Positions 23,511 through 32,156 of a DNA stretch of 64,000 nt are shown here, piece after piece (the first letter of the stretch is position 1; each line of letters begins with the position of its first letter). This DNA is from Streptomyces sp. ASQP_92. GTDB lineage: Bacteria > Actinomycetota > Actinomycetes > Streptomycetales > Streptomycetaceae. The position numbers and the translations under genes are program-made. The notes under the pieces were generated by a model. That model made no database searches. It saw only the letters and a program-made list of their open reading frames with translations, and was not told the DNA's origin. The stretch spans positions 124,001 to 188,000 of the forward strand of contig NZ_JAODUA010000008.1 of the NCBI RefSeq assembly GCF_025399895.1, read 5' to 3'.

Positions 23511-26500
23511 CTACTCCACCACCTGCCGTCCCTCCGGCTGGGCCGTGCACGAGGCGCGGAACGTGCAGTGGGTGCAGTGCGTTCCCGGGGTCGGGGTGAA
23601 CCGTTCGTCCAGGACCTTGCCCGCCGCCGTGGCAAGGAGGTCGCCCACCCACGCTCCCTCCAGGGGGGGCTGGGACTGGACCTTGGGGAAGGCGTCGCCG
23701 CCCTCGCGCTTGGGGGCGCTTTGGCGCAGGTGGACCAGTTCGGCGCCGCCGGGCTCGGGGCGGCGGCCGTCGAAGGCCTCGTCCAGGGCGCCCTCGCGCA
23801 CGGCGAGCTGGTAGACGGCGAGCTGCGGATGGGCGGCCACCTCCGCGGCGGTGGGCGCCTGCTTGCCGGTCTTGAAGTCGACCACGTACGCGCGGCCCTC
23901 CACGTCCCGCTCGACACGGTCCATGGAGCCCCGGATACGGACCTCGTACTCGCCCGCCTCCAGGGTCACGTCGAAGCCATGTTCCGTGGCGACGGGGGTG
24001 CGGCCCGCGCGGTCCAGGGTGTGCCACTGGAGGAAGCGTTCCAGGGCGGCCCGCGCGTTCTGCTTCTCCTGGACGGACTTCCAGGGCGCGTCGAAGGCGA
24101 GCGCGTCCCACACCGAGTCCAGGCGTTCCATCAGGACGGCCAGATCCGCGGGCGTACGGCCCGAGGCCACCTCGTCGGCCAGTACGTGGACGACGTTGCC
24201 GAAGCCCTGGGCGGCCGTCGCGGGCGCGTCCGCCTTGACCTCGCGGCCCAGGAACCATTGCAGGGAGCAGGTGTTGGCGAGCTGGTCCAGGGCGCTGCCG
24301 GACAGGGCGAGGGGCAGGTCGCGGTCGCGCAGCGGGACCTCCGAGCGGGTCGGCTCGTACAGGCCCCACCAGCGGTGCGGGTGCGCAGCGGGGACCAGCG
24401 GGCGGCCCTCGTCGTCGGTGAGCGCGGCCAGGCGTCCCAGACGTTCGGCGGCGGCCTCGCGCAACGCGTCGGAGGCCTGGGGGTCGACGGTGGTGGCGCG
24501 CAGTTCGGCGACGAGCGCCGCGACGGCGAGCGGGCGGCGGGGGCGGCCCGTGGTGTCGCGGGGCTCGACGCCCAGCTCGGTGAGGAAGCGGGACGGCTGA
24601 TCACCGTCGTCGGCCGCGGCCTTGACGGCGGTCACGATCAGCCGGTCCCGGGCGCGCGTGGCCGCCACGTAGAAGAGGCGTCGTTCCTCGGCCAGGAGGG
24701 CGCCCGGGGGCAGCGGTTCGGCCAGGCCGTCGCGCCCGATCCGGTCGGCCTCCAGGAGCGAGCCGCGACGGCGCAGATCGGGCCAGAGCCCTTCCTGCAC
24801 CCCGGCCACCACGACCAGGCTCCACTCCAGGCCCTTGGAGCGGTGGGCGGTCATGAGGCGTACCGCGTCCGGGCGGGCGGCCCGGCGGGTCAGGGTGTCG
24901 GCGGCTATGTCCTGCGCGTCGACCTCTTCGAGGAAGTTCAGGGCGCCCCGGCCGCCCGTGCGCTCCTCGGCGCGGGCGGCGGTGTCGAACAGGGCGCAGA
25001 CCGCGTCGAGGTCGCGGTCGGCGGCCCGGCCGCCCGCGCTGCCGCGCAGCGCGGCCCGCTCCAGGCGCTGCGGCCAGGGCGTGCCGTTCCACAGCTCCCA
25101 CAGCGCCTCGGCCGCGGTGCCGCCGCCGGCCAGGAGTTCGCGGGCCTTGCGCAGCAGGGTCGCGAGGCGCTGGGCGCCACGGGCGTAGGAGGGGTCGTGG
25201 GCGACGAGCCGTTCGGGCTCGGCCAGCGCCCGGGCGAGCAGCACGTCGGAGGGGGCCGGGACCCGCTTGCCCGCGGCCCGCTCCTCGTCGCGCAGGGCCC
25301 GGCCCAGACGCCGCAGGTCGGCGGTGTCCATGCCGCCCAGCGGCGAGGCGAGGAGGGTGTGCGCGGTCTCGGGGTCGAGCCAGGCGGAGGGCGTCCCGGT
25401 GTCGTCCTCGGGGTCGAGCCAGGCGGGGGGCGTCTCGGTGTCGTCCTCGGGGTCGGGCCACGCGGGAGGCGTCCCCGTGTCGTCCTCGGAGACGTTCTCG
25501 GCGTTGCCCGGCGCCGGGTCCGCCGCCGGGCCCCTGTCGGGGTGGACGAGGCTGACCGGCGTGGGCGGCACGGTCGGCGCGGGCGCCCCGTCCGCGCCCT
25601 TGAGGGCCGCCCGGGCCACCACCCGCAGCGCCGTCAGGAGCGGCGCCACCGCGGGTTCGTCGCGCAGTGGGGTGTCGGCTCCGGAGGTGTCGACGGGGAT
25701 GCCGGCGGCGGTCAGGGCGCGGCGCAGCGCGGGGATGGTGCGGGTGCCCGCGCGGACCAGGACCGCCATCTCCCGCCAGGGGACGCCCTCTTCGAGATGG
25801 GCGCGGCGCAGCAGGTCCGCGATGTTGTCCTGTTCGGTGGAAGCGGTGGGATACGTGTAGGCCTCCACCCGGCCGCCGGTGCGGGTGGGCCGCAGCTCGC
25901 GGTGGGCGCGGACCTGCTCGACGGGCAGCCGCGGCAGCGGCATGCGGCGGGTGAGCAGCCGGGTCGCGTCCAGGAGCACGGTGCCCGAGCGGCGCGAGGT
26001 GGTGAGCACCTCGACGGGCGCGGGGCGCTTGTCCGTACGCGGGAAGGTGTCGGGGAAGTCGAGGATGCCGTTGATGTCGGCGCCGCGGAAGGTGTAGATC
26101 GACTGGTCCGGGTCGCCGAACGCGACCAGGGTGCGGCCGCCGCCCGCGAGCGCCCGCAGCAGCCGTACCTGCGCCGGGTCGGTGTCCTGGTACTCGTCGA
26201 CGAAGACGGCGTCGTAGGAGGGCAGCTCGACGCGCTCGGCGAGCAGGACCGCGCGGTGGACGAGTTCCGCGTAGTCCAGGACGCCCTGGAGGTCGAGCAC
26301 GTCGAGGTATTCGGCGAGGAAGGCGGAGGCCGCCTTCCAGTCCGGGCGGCCCGCGCGCTCGGCGAAGCGGGCCAGGGAGGCGGGGCCCAGGCCCAGTTCG
26401 CGGCTGCGGGCGAGCACCGCGCGGACCTCGTCGGCGAAGCCCCGGGTGGTGAGGCAGGCGCGCAGCTCGTCGGGCCAGCTCACATGCGCGAGGCCGGTCC

Positions 26501-26984
26501 GCTGGAGGTCGATCTGCCCGGCCAGGAGGTCGCGTACGGCCACGTCCTGTTCGGGTCCGGACAGCAGGCGCAGGGGCTCGCGGAACAGCTCCGCATCCTG
26601 GTGCGCGCGGACCAGGGCGTAGCAGTAGGAGTGGAAGGTGGTGGCCTGCGGGCTCTTGGCGCCCGCGCCGAGCCGCAGCGCCATGCGGTCGCGCAGTTCC
26701 ACGGCGGCCTTGCGGCTGAAGGTGAGCACCAGGACGCGCTCGGGGTCCGTGCCGGCCGCCACTCGCGCCGCGACCGCCTCGACCAGGGTGGTGGTCTTGC
26801 CGGTGCCGGGCCCCGCGAGCACGAGAAGCGGACCCGAGCGGTGGTCAACCACCCTGCGCTGGGGTGCGTCAAGGAGAGGGGGGTCCACCGGGACCGGCGG
26901 GGTTCGCACCAGCCGGTACGCGCCGGGGGTCGCCCGGCGTACCTGCTGGTACGCCGTACGCCCGGTGGAGGAGGAGGAGCTCAC
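23511..26984 (-). CDS. AdnA-like UvrD helicase with Fe-S PD-(D/E)xK nuclease
   Basis: A 1157-residue partner of the gene downstream. Walker A is GPGTGKTT (about 58-65), motif II VFVDEYQDTDPAQ, SF1 motif HRSKGLEWSLV, and the nuclease core has YVVDFKTGKQAP. Four cysteines around the nuclease (one in NTCSLQWF, three in HCTHCTFRASC) match the iron-sulfur staple of AddB/AdnA-type nucleases. A 39-bp in-frame tandem repeat (25374-25490, 13-residue unit) sits in a disordered insert. GTG 26984. The 95-bp gap to the partner gene suggests one operon. Confidence 0.9.
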   Translation of the reverse strand: MSSSSSTGRTAYQQVRRATPGAYRLVRTPPVPVDPPLLDAPQRRVVDHRSGPLLVLAGPGTGKTTTLVEAVAARVAAGTDPERVLVLTFSRKAAVELRDRMALRLGAGAKSPQATTFHSYCYALVRAHQDAELFREPLRLLSGPEQDVAVRDLLAGQIDLQRTGLAHVSWPDELRACLTTRGFADEVRAVLARSRELGLGPASLARFAERAGRPDWKAASAFLAEYLDVLDLQGVLDYAELVHRAVLLAERVELPSYDAVFVDEYQDTDPAQVRLLRALAGGGRTLVAFGDPDQSIYTFRGADINGILDFPDTFPRTDKRPAPVEVLTTSRRSGTVLLDATRLLTRRMPLPRLPVEQVRAHRELRPTRTGGRVEAYTYPTASTEQDNIADLLRRAHLEEGVPWREMAVLVRAGTRTIPALRRALTAAGIPVDTSGADTPLRDEPAVAPLLTALRVVARAALKGADGAPAPTVPPTPVSLVHPDRGPAADPAPGNAENVSEDDTGTPPAWPDPEDDTETPPAWLDPEDDTGTPSAWLDPETAHTLLASPLGGMDTADLRRLGRALRDEERAAGKRVPAPSDVLLARALAEPERLVAHDPSYARGAQRLATLLRKARELLAGGGTAAEALWELWNGTPWPQRLERAALRGSAGGRAADRDLDAVCALFDTAARAEERTGGRGALNFLEEVDAQDIAADTLTRRAARPDAVRLMTAHRSKGLEWSLVVVAGVQEGLWPDLRRRGSLLEADRIGRDGLAEPLPPGALLAEERRLFYVAATRARDRLIVTAVKAAADDGDQPSRFLTELGVEPRDTTGRPRRPLAVAALVAELRATTVDPQASDALREAAAERLGRLAALTDDEGRPLVPAAHPHRWWGLYEPTRSEVPLRDRDLPLALSGSALDQLANTCSLQWFLGREVKADAPATAAQGFGNVVHVLADEVASGRTPADLAVLMERLDSVWDALAFDAPWKSVQEKQNARAALERFLQWHTLDRAGRTPVATEHGFDVTLEAGEYEVRIRGSMDRVERDVEGRAYVVDFKTGKQAPTAAEVAAHPQLAVYQLAVREGALDEAFDGRRPEPGGAELVHLRQSAPKREGGDAFPKVQSQPPLEGAWVGDLLATAAGKVLDERFTPTPGTHCTHCTFRASCTAQPEGRQVVE
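25374..25490. repeat. Three 39-bp in-frame tandem repeats
   Basis: Units at 25374-25412, 25413-25451 and 25452-25490 encode PEDDTxTPxAWLD/PDP variants in the AdnA-like protein. Copies differ at several bases. Confidence 0.85.
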
Positions 26985-27145
26985 GTGGATCGCCGGTCCT
27001 GGTGGGTGTGCTGGTCGTGATGGGGGTGATGGGGCTCGCGCGCTCGGCGCGGACCCTCGACGGTACGCCGAACCGTGCCCGAACCGCAGCGAGTCATCCG
27101 TACGGTCCTTCGGCTGCCCCCGGCGGCGCCGGATGGCGGAAGCTG

Positions 27146-27664
27146 TCAGGTATGAGCCGCCCCGCCGCCGTGCCCGCCCTCCGCGCCGACGGAGCCGTGC
27201 GAGCCGCCGGAGCCGTGCGCGCTGTTGGCACCGTGCGCGCTATCGGAGCCGTGCGAGCCGCCGGAGCCGTGCGCGCTGTCGGAGCCCTCGCGGCCCTCGG
27301 CGCCGTCCCAGCGTGCCCGCCGCATGTCGAGCCGCGGCAGATGGCCCTCGGCGGACCGGCCGGCCTCGCGCAGCGGTGTGGCCTCGTCCCGGTAGTGGTC
27401 CAGGGCGCGCAGTTCGTGGCCGGCGAGCAGCACGCCGTCGGAGCGCACCACGCGCCACCAGGGCGCCGCGCCGCCGTAGAGCGCCATGACCCGGCCGACC
27501 TGGCGGGGCCCGCCCTCGCCGAGCCATTCCGCCACGTCCCCGTAGGTCATCACCCGTCCGGGCGGGATCCGCTCGGCGACGTCGAGGACCCGTTCCGCGT
27601 ACTCGGGAAGGGCGAGCGGCGCCTCGCCCGCCCGGTCCGCCCGGTCCCTCTGCTGCTGGCTCAT
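27146..27664 (-). CDS. Alkyltransferase-like protein (ATL) with His/Gly/Ser tail
   Basis: A 172-residue MGMT-fold protein. The methyl-accepting site is PWWRVV (Trp69-Trp70) rather than PCHRV, so it cannot transfer methyl groups; ATLs bind O6-alkylguanine and flag it for nucleotide-excision repair. RVMTYGDVAEWLG is the helix-turn-helix DNA-binding region. The last ~46 residues are a repeat-rich tail (GSDSAHGSGGSHG units) with 7 His, not part of the fold. ATG 27664 was chosen. Upstream of the adnA-like gene, in a DNA-repair neighbourhood. Confidence 0.88.
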   Translation of the reverse strand: MSQQQRDRADRAGEAPLALPEYAERVLDVAERIPPGRVMTYGDVAEWLGEGGPRQVGRVMALYGGAAPWWRVVRSDGVLLAGHELRALDHYRDEATPLREAGRSAEGHLPRLDMRRARWDGAEGREGSDSAHGSGGSHGSDSAHGANSAHGSGGSHGSVGAEGGHGGGAAHT

Positions 27665-27885
27665 CCGCTCCATCCTGCCGTACGTCACCGACAGTCGCCC
27701 CGAGACGGGTCACTTCCGGGCGCAGGGCGGTCGCGGAGCGACAAAGGGGCGCAACTCACACAGCGCACGCCTGGGCAATGCACCCTGATGCCCCCCTGGG
27801 ATCTCTGGACATGCCACCATCATGCGGGCGGTGAGCGGTGATACGAGACAGAGACAAGTCGGACCAGTCAGCGAAGGAGCGGGGC

Positions 27886-30741
27886 GTGCAGCCACCCGAG
27901 GCGGCGGCGGACAGCACCCCTGGAACGGGGCGTCAGGCCGACCCGTCCGAGGCCTTCGGGCCGGCGGGCGAGGGCGGGACACCCGGCGCGGAACCCGGCC
28001 ACGCAACCGGATCCGAACCCTCCGCGCACCACGCCCGCCCCGCGGACGCCGAGGGCTCCGAAGCCCCCGACGCCGGCCCCTCGGAGTGCGGCCCGCGCGG
28101 TGACGCCCTGTGCGACGACACCCCGGGGTCCATCGAGCGCGTCTCGGTGGACGAGCCGCTGCTGCCCGCACGCGTGCACCGTCCCTCGGATCTGCTCCGG
28201 CTGCTCACCGGTGTGCTCGCCATCGCCGTCGTCCTGGCCGTCGCCGCGTTCGCCCACGGCACCACGTCCGGCCTGGAAGACGACATCACCAAGGGCACCA
28301 CCGGCACCCCGGACGTCCTGATCCGGCTCGCCGGGCTCACCTCCAGCATCGCCGTCCTCGTGCTGCCCGTCGCCTTCGCCATCGAGCGGCTGATCAAACG
28401 GGACGGGCTGCGGATCGCCGACGGTGTGCTCGCCGCGGTGCTCGCGCACGGCGTCGCCCTCGCCACCGATCTGTGGGTCGCCAAGTCCGCGCCCGGCTCG
28501 ATCACCGAGGCGCTGACCCGGGCGTCCTCCTCGGGCGGCCTCACCGACCCCGTGCACGGCTATCTCGCCCCCGTCATCGCCTATATGACGGCCGTCGGCA
28601 TGGCCCGCAGGCCCCGGTGGCGGGTCGCGCTGTGGGCGGTCCTGCTACTCAACTCCTTCGCGGTGCTGGTCGGCCGGCAGACCACCCCGTTCTCGATCAT
28701 CGTGACGATCCTGATCGGCTGGACCGTCGCGTACGGCACGCTCTACGCCGTCGGCTCGCCCAATGTGCGGCCCACCGGCCAGACCCTGCTCGCGGGCCTG
28801 CGCCACGTCGGCTTCAACCCGGTGACCGCGCTGCGCGCCGAGGACGTACCGGACTCGATGGAACAGGGCGAGCGGGGCCGGCGCTATCTGGTGACCCTGG
28901 AGGACGGGCCGCCCCTCGACGTGACGGTGGTCGACCGGGAGCAGCAGGCGCAGGGCTTCTTCTACCGGGTGTGGCGCCGTCTGACGCTGCGCTCCATCAC
29001 CACCCGCCGCTCGATCCAGTCGCTCAGACAGGCCCTGGAGCAGGAGGCGCTCCTCGCGTACGCGGCCATCGCGGCCGGGGCGAACGCGCCCAAGCTGATC
29101 GCCACCTCCGAACTCGGCCCCGACGCCGTGATGCTGGTGTACGAGCACACCGGCGGCCGCTCCCTGGACTCCCTGGAGGACAAGGAGATCACCGACGAAC
29201 TGCTGCGCGAGACCTGGCGCCAGGTGGAGGCCCTCCAGTCGCGCCGGATCGCGCACCGCAGGCTGGCCGGGGACGCGATCCTGGTGGATCGTTCCGGCAG
29301 GGTGATCGTGACCGATCTGCGCGGCGGCGAGATCGCGGCCGGCGACATCGTGCTCCGCATGGACGTCGCCCAACTGCTCACCACCCTCGGCCTGCGCGTC
29401 GGCGCCGAGCGCTCGGTGGCCTCCGCGCTCGACGTACTCGGCCCGGACGCGGTCGCCGACAGCCTTCCGCTGCTCCAGCCCATCGCGCTGAGCCGCTCCA
29501 CCCGCGCGACGCTGCGCAAGCTCGGGCGCGAGCAGGCGCAGCGCGAACGCGAGGCGGTCCTGGAGGCCTCCGACGCAACGAGGGAGGCCAAGGCCGCGGA
29601 GGCCGCCGCCGCCAAGGAGGCCGCGGCGCACCCCGAGGCCGTGGCCGCGCCGGACGGCCGCAAGGCGGTCAAGGCCGAGAAGAAGGCCGAGAAGCTGGCC
29701 ATCGACGAGGCCCTGGACGAGGCGCACGAGGACGATCTGCTCACCCAGATCCGCCACCAGGTGCTGCTGATCCGGCCGCAGGCCCCGGTGGAGCCGGTAC
29801 GCCTGGAACGCATCAAGATGAAGACGCTGATCAGCTTTGTCGCGGGGGCCTTCGCCGCGTACTTCCTGCTGGTGCAGCTCACCAACATCAAGTTCGGCGA
29901 TCTGGTCGCCAACGCCCAGTGGGGCTGGGTCGCGGCGGCCGTGCTGTTCTCCGCGCTGTCCTATCCGGCGGCCGCGGCCAGCCTGCTCGGCTTCGTGCCC
30001 GAGCGGGTGCCGTTCTGGCGGGCGGTGGTCGCGCAGGTCGCGGGCTCCTTCGTGAAGCTGGTGGCGCCCGCGGCGGTCGGCGGTGTCGCCCTCAACACCC
30101 GGTTCCTCCAGCGCGCGGGGGTACGGCCGGGGCTCGCGGTGGCGAGCGTGGGCGCCTCGCAGCTCTTCGGGCTCGCCTCGCACATCTCGCTGCTGCTGAT
30201 CTTCGGCTATGTGACCGGCACCGAGCAGACCTCGGAGCTGTCGCCGTCCCGCACCGTGATCGCGGGCCTGCTCACGGCGGCCGTGCTGATCCTGGTCGTC
30301 ACCGCGGTCCCGTTCCTGCGGAAGTTCGTGGTCAGCCGGGTGCGTTCGCTGTTCGCCGGTGTGGTGCCGCGCATGCTGGACGTGCTCCAGCGTCCGCAGA
30401 AACTGATCACGGGCATCGGCGGCATGCTGCTCCTGACGGGCGTGTTCGTGATGTGCCTCGACGCGTCGATCCGGGCGTTCGGTACGGGCAGTGACCACAC
30501 GCTGAGCTACGCGAGCGTGGCGGTGGTCTTCCTGACCGCCAACGCGCTCGGTTCGGCGGCGCCGACGCCGGGTGGTGTCGGCGCGGTCGAGCTGGCGCTG
30601 TCCACGGCGCTGACGATCGCGGGCATGACGGCGGAGACGGCGACGTCCGCGGTGCTGCTGTACCGGTTGCTGACGTTCTGGTTGCCTGTGCTGCCGGGGT
30701 GGCTGTGCTTCAACTACCTGACCCGAAAGGGCCAGCTGTAA
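27886..30741 (+). CDS. Large flippase-like membrane protein with central pseudokinase-like domain
   Basis: A 951-residue protein starting at GTG 27886 after GAAGGAG (27872-27878). The N-terminal ~90 residues are disordered and acidic; several membrane helices follow to about residue 300. A soluble central region resembles the ABC1/RIO kinase lobe (YEHTGGRSLDSLED; HRRLAGDAILVDRSG, then VIVTDLRGGE) but lacks a clear catalytic Asp in the loop. The C-terminal ~320 residues form a UPF0104/lysylphosphatidylglycerol-synthase-TM (flippase-like) domain with SAAPTPGGVGAVELAL. Inferred role: lipid-linked envelope transport. Its distinctive three-part layout is known from other actinobacteria. Confidence 0.85.
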   Translation: MQPPEAAADSTPGTGRQADPSEAFGPAGEGGTPGAEPGHATGSEPSAHHARPADAEGSEAPDAGPSECGPRGDALCDDTPGSIERVSVDEPLLPARVHRPSDLLRLLTGVLAIAVVLAVAAFAHGTTSGLEDDITKGTTGTPDVLIRLAGLTSSIAVLVLPVAFAIERLIKRDGLRIADGVLAAVLAHGVALATDLWVAKSAPGSITEALTRASSSGGLTDPVHGYLAPVIAYMTAVGMARRPRWRVALWAVLLLNSFAVLVGRQTTPFSIIVTILIGWTVAYGTLYAVGSPNVRPTGQTLLAGLRHVGFNPVTALRAEDVPDSMEQGERGRRYLVTLEDGPPLDVTVVDREQQAQGFFYRVWRRLTLRSITTRRSIQSLRQALEQEALLAYAAIAAGANAPKLIATSELGPDAVMLVYEHTGGRSLDSLEDKEITDELLRETWRQVEALQSRRIAHRRLAGDAILVDRSGRVIVTDLRGGEIAAGDIVLRMDVAQLLTTLGLRVGAERSVASALDVLGPDAVADSLPLLQPIALSRSTRATLRKLGREQAQREREAVLEASDATREAKAAEAAAAKEAAAHPEAVAAPDGRKAVKAEKKAEKLAIDEALDEAHEDDLLTQIRHQVLLIRPQAPVEPVRLERIKMKTLISFVAGAFAAYFLLVQLTNIKFGDLVANAQWGWVAAAVLFSALSYPAAAASLLGFVPERVPFWRAVVAQVAGSFVKLVAPAAVGGVALNTRFLQRAGVRPGLAVASVGASQLFGLASHISLLLIFGYVTGTEQTSELSPSRTVIAGLLTAAVLILVVTAVPFLRKFVVSRVRSLFAGVVPRMLDVLQRPQKLITGIGGMLLLTGVFVMCLDASIRAFGTGSDHTLSYASVAVVFLTANALGSAAPTPGGVGAVELALSTALTIAGMTAETATSAVLLYRLLTFWLPVLPGWLCFNYLTRKGQL

Positions 30742-30762
30742 CCCCAGCCCGGCCGGAGCCGC

Positions 30763-31077
30763 GCGCGCAGCTCCCCGTGCCCCTGGCGGCACGTACCCCA
30801 GCCACCCCGAAACGCGACCCCTCACCGCGGCCCGCCAGCACCCGTCCGCGCAGTTCCCCGCGCCCCCAACCCCCCTTCGACCCGCGGACCGTGCCCGCGT
30901 CTCGCGCAGTTCCCCGCGCCCCTAGCGGCACGTACCGCACCCGCACCGAGCAGTTCACGAAAGCCCCGCGCAACCCAGCGCCCTGAAGGGGCGCGAGGAA
31001 CTGCGCGACCAGCCACACACAGCCCGCACCCAAAAACCGGCCCAAGGGGCGCGGGGAACTGCGCGAGGAACCACACA
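30763..31077. repeat. Cluster of interspersed 'cgcagttccccgcgcccc' repeats
   Basis: Three copies in one orientation (30763-30797, 30847-30867, 30902-30936) and two inverted (30985-31017, 31044-31077) of a Streptomyces-type interspersed repeat, cores gcgcagttccccgcgcccc / ggggcgcggggaactgcgc. The opposed copies can form long hairpins. The 370-bp interval lies between convergent genes and probably terminates both transcripts; no gene is seen in it. Confidence 0.8.
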
Positions 31078-31111
31078 CGACCCGCACCCCCACGCCCCCC
31101 GGAGGGCCCCC

Positions 31112-31894
31112 TCACAGCACCCCCACCACCACCCCCAACAACCCCACCGAGCAAGCCACCTCGACCGCCCCGACCACCCCCACCCTCAACCCCCGCCCCG
31201 GCAGCAGCGCCGCCCGCAGGAGGAAGATCGCGAAGGGGGCCGCCAGCCAGGGGGACAGGGCGGTCACGAAGAGCAGCGCCGCGCAGTGGTAGGCGACCGA
31301 AGCCCGGTAGTACGTACGCGAACCCCGCTCCCGGATCATCGTCTTCACATACAGAACCGTCCCCGCGAAATACAACAGACAGGCCAGCGCGGGCCCGAGG
31401 CCCGCGCTCCACGGGCCGCCCGACCCCAGCCGCACCGTCACGAGCGGCATCGCGCACGCGGGGACCACCGCCGCCAGGCCGTTGCACAGCGCGCGCTCCC
31501 GATTGGCGTACGCGTAAAGGAAGTTGACCCCGACGAACGGGACCGCGCACGCCGCCGCCGGCAGCAGCCAGGGGTACGCCACGGCGAGCGGGAGACCGAG
31601 GGCGGCGGCGCCCGCGGCGCAGCAGACCGCCGGGCGGACGTGGCGGCGAGGCGCCTTGGGGGTGCGGCGGATCCGGCTCAGGCGCACCCACTGCTGGGCG
31701 TGGTACACCGCGAGGTAGCCGAGCAGCCAGGCCACCAGAAGCGGCACATGCGCCCAGCGCGGTCCGCCCAGGAGGGCCCCGGCGAGGAAGGGAACGGCCA
31801 GCATCGCCCACGCCCCGTGCTGGTTCGGCAACCAGCGACCCCGGCCCCGACCCCGACCCCGGCGGACATCGGCCCCACGTGCTCTCCCGCTCAC
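31112..31894 (-). CDS. YwiC-like membrane protein
   Basis: A 260-residue integral membrane protein with roughly seven helices and the hallmark PNQHGAWAMLAVPFLAG at the N-terminus (Pfam YwiC family). B. subtilis ywiC lies in the narGHJI/narK/fnr nitrate-respiration cluster, and here the gene is divergent from narG, which supports a nitrate-respiration role; the molecular function is unknown. GTG 31894 has a G-rich Shine-Dalgarno (AAAGGGGGG). An upstream start is possible. Shares the divergent control region containing the DosR-type box. Confidence 0.88.
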   Translation of the reverse strand: MSGRARGADVRRGRGRGRGRWLPNQHGAWAMLAVPFLAGALLGGPRWAHVPLLVAWLLGYLAVYHAQQWVRLSRIRRTPKAPRRHVRPAVCCAAGAAALGLPLAVAYPWLLPAAACAVPFVGVNFLYAYANRERALCNGLAAVVPACAMPLVTVRLGSGGPWSAGLGPALACLLYFAGTVLYVKTMIRERGSRTYYRASVAYHCAALLFVTALSPWLAAPFAIFLLRAALLPGRGLRVGVVGAVEVACSVGLLGVVVGVL

Positions 31895-32021
31895 AGCACA
31901 CCCCCCTTTTCCCATTCCGCAAAGAAATGACCGAAAGTACGAGACCCCGTACCCGCGCGGCGCCTTTCTCATTTTCTCAGCCCCGCTCAGGGACATTTGC
32001 GGGATTAGGTCACCGGCCGAC

Positions 32022-32035
32022 GGGACCAAAGTCCC
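32022..32035. promoter_or_regulatory. DosR/OsdR-type palindrome in nar promoter region
   Basis: GGGACCAAAGTCCC, a perfect GGGAC-N4-GTCCC inverted repeat, matches the DosR (DevR)/OsdR box used by hypoxia and nitric-oxide responsive two-component regulators. A -10-like TAGGGT at 32059-32064 puts the box centre about 42 bp upstream of the likely start, typical for activators. narG starts at 32157 and YwiC at 31894. A weaker half-site GGGAC at 31990-31994 precedes it. Confidence 0.7.
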
Positions 32036-32156
32036 CGGGTTCCAAGAGGCGGCGGGCGTAGGGTCGTTGAAGGCCGTCCGGAGGCGTCCGCATTTCCCGA
32101 CAGTCCGTCCGGAAAGGCCCGCTCACATTCTTTTTTCCGGGCCCGAGGAGTTTCCC

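Noticed and set aside
30742..31111. Mobile element remnant
   Set aside because: No transposase, terminal inverted repeats or target duplication; only interspersed repeats.
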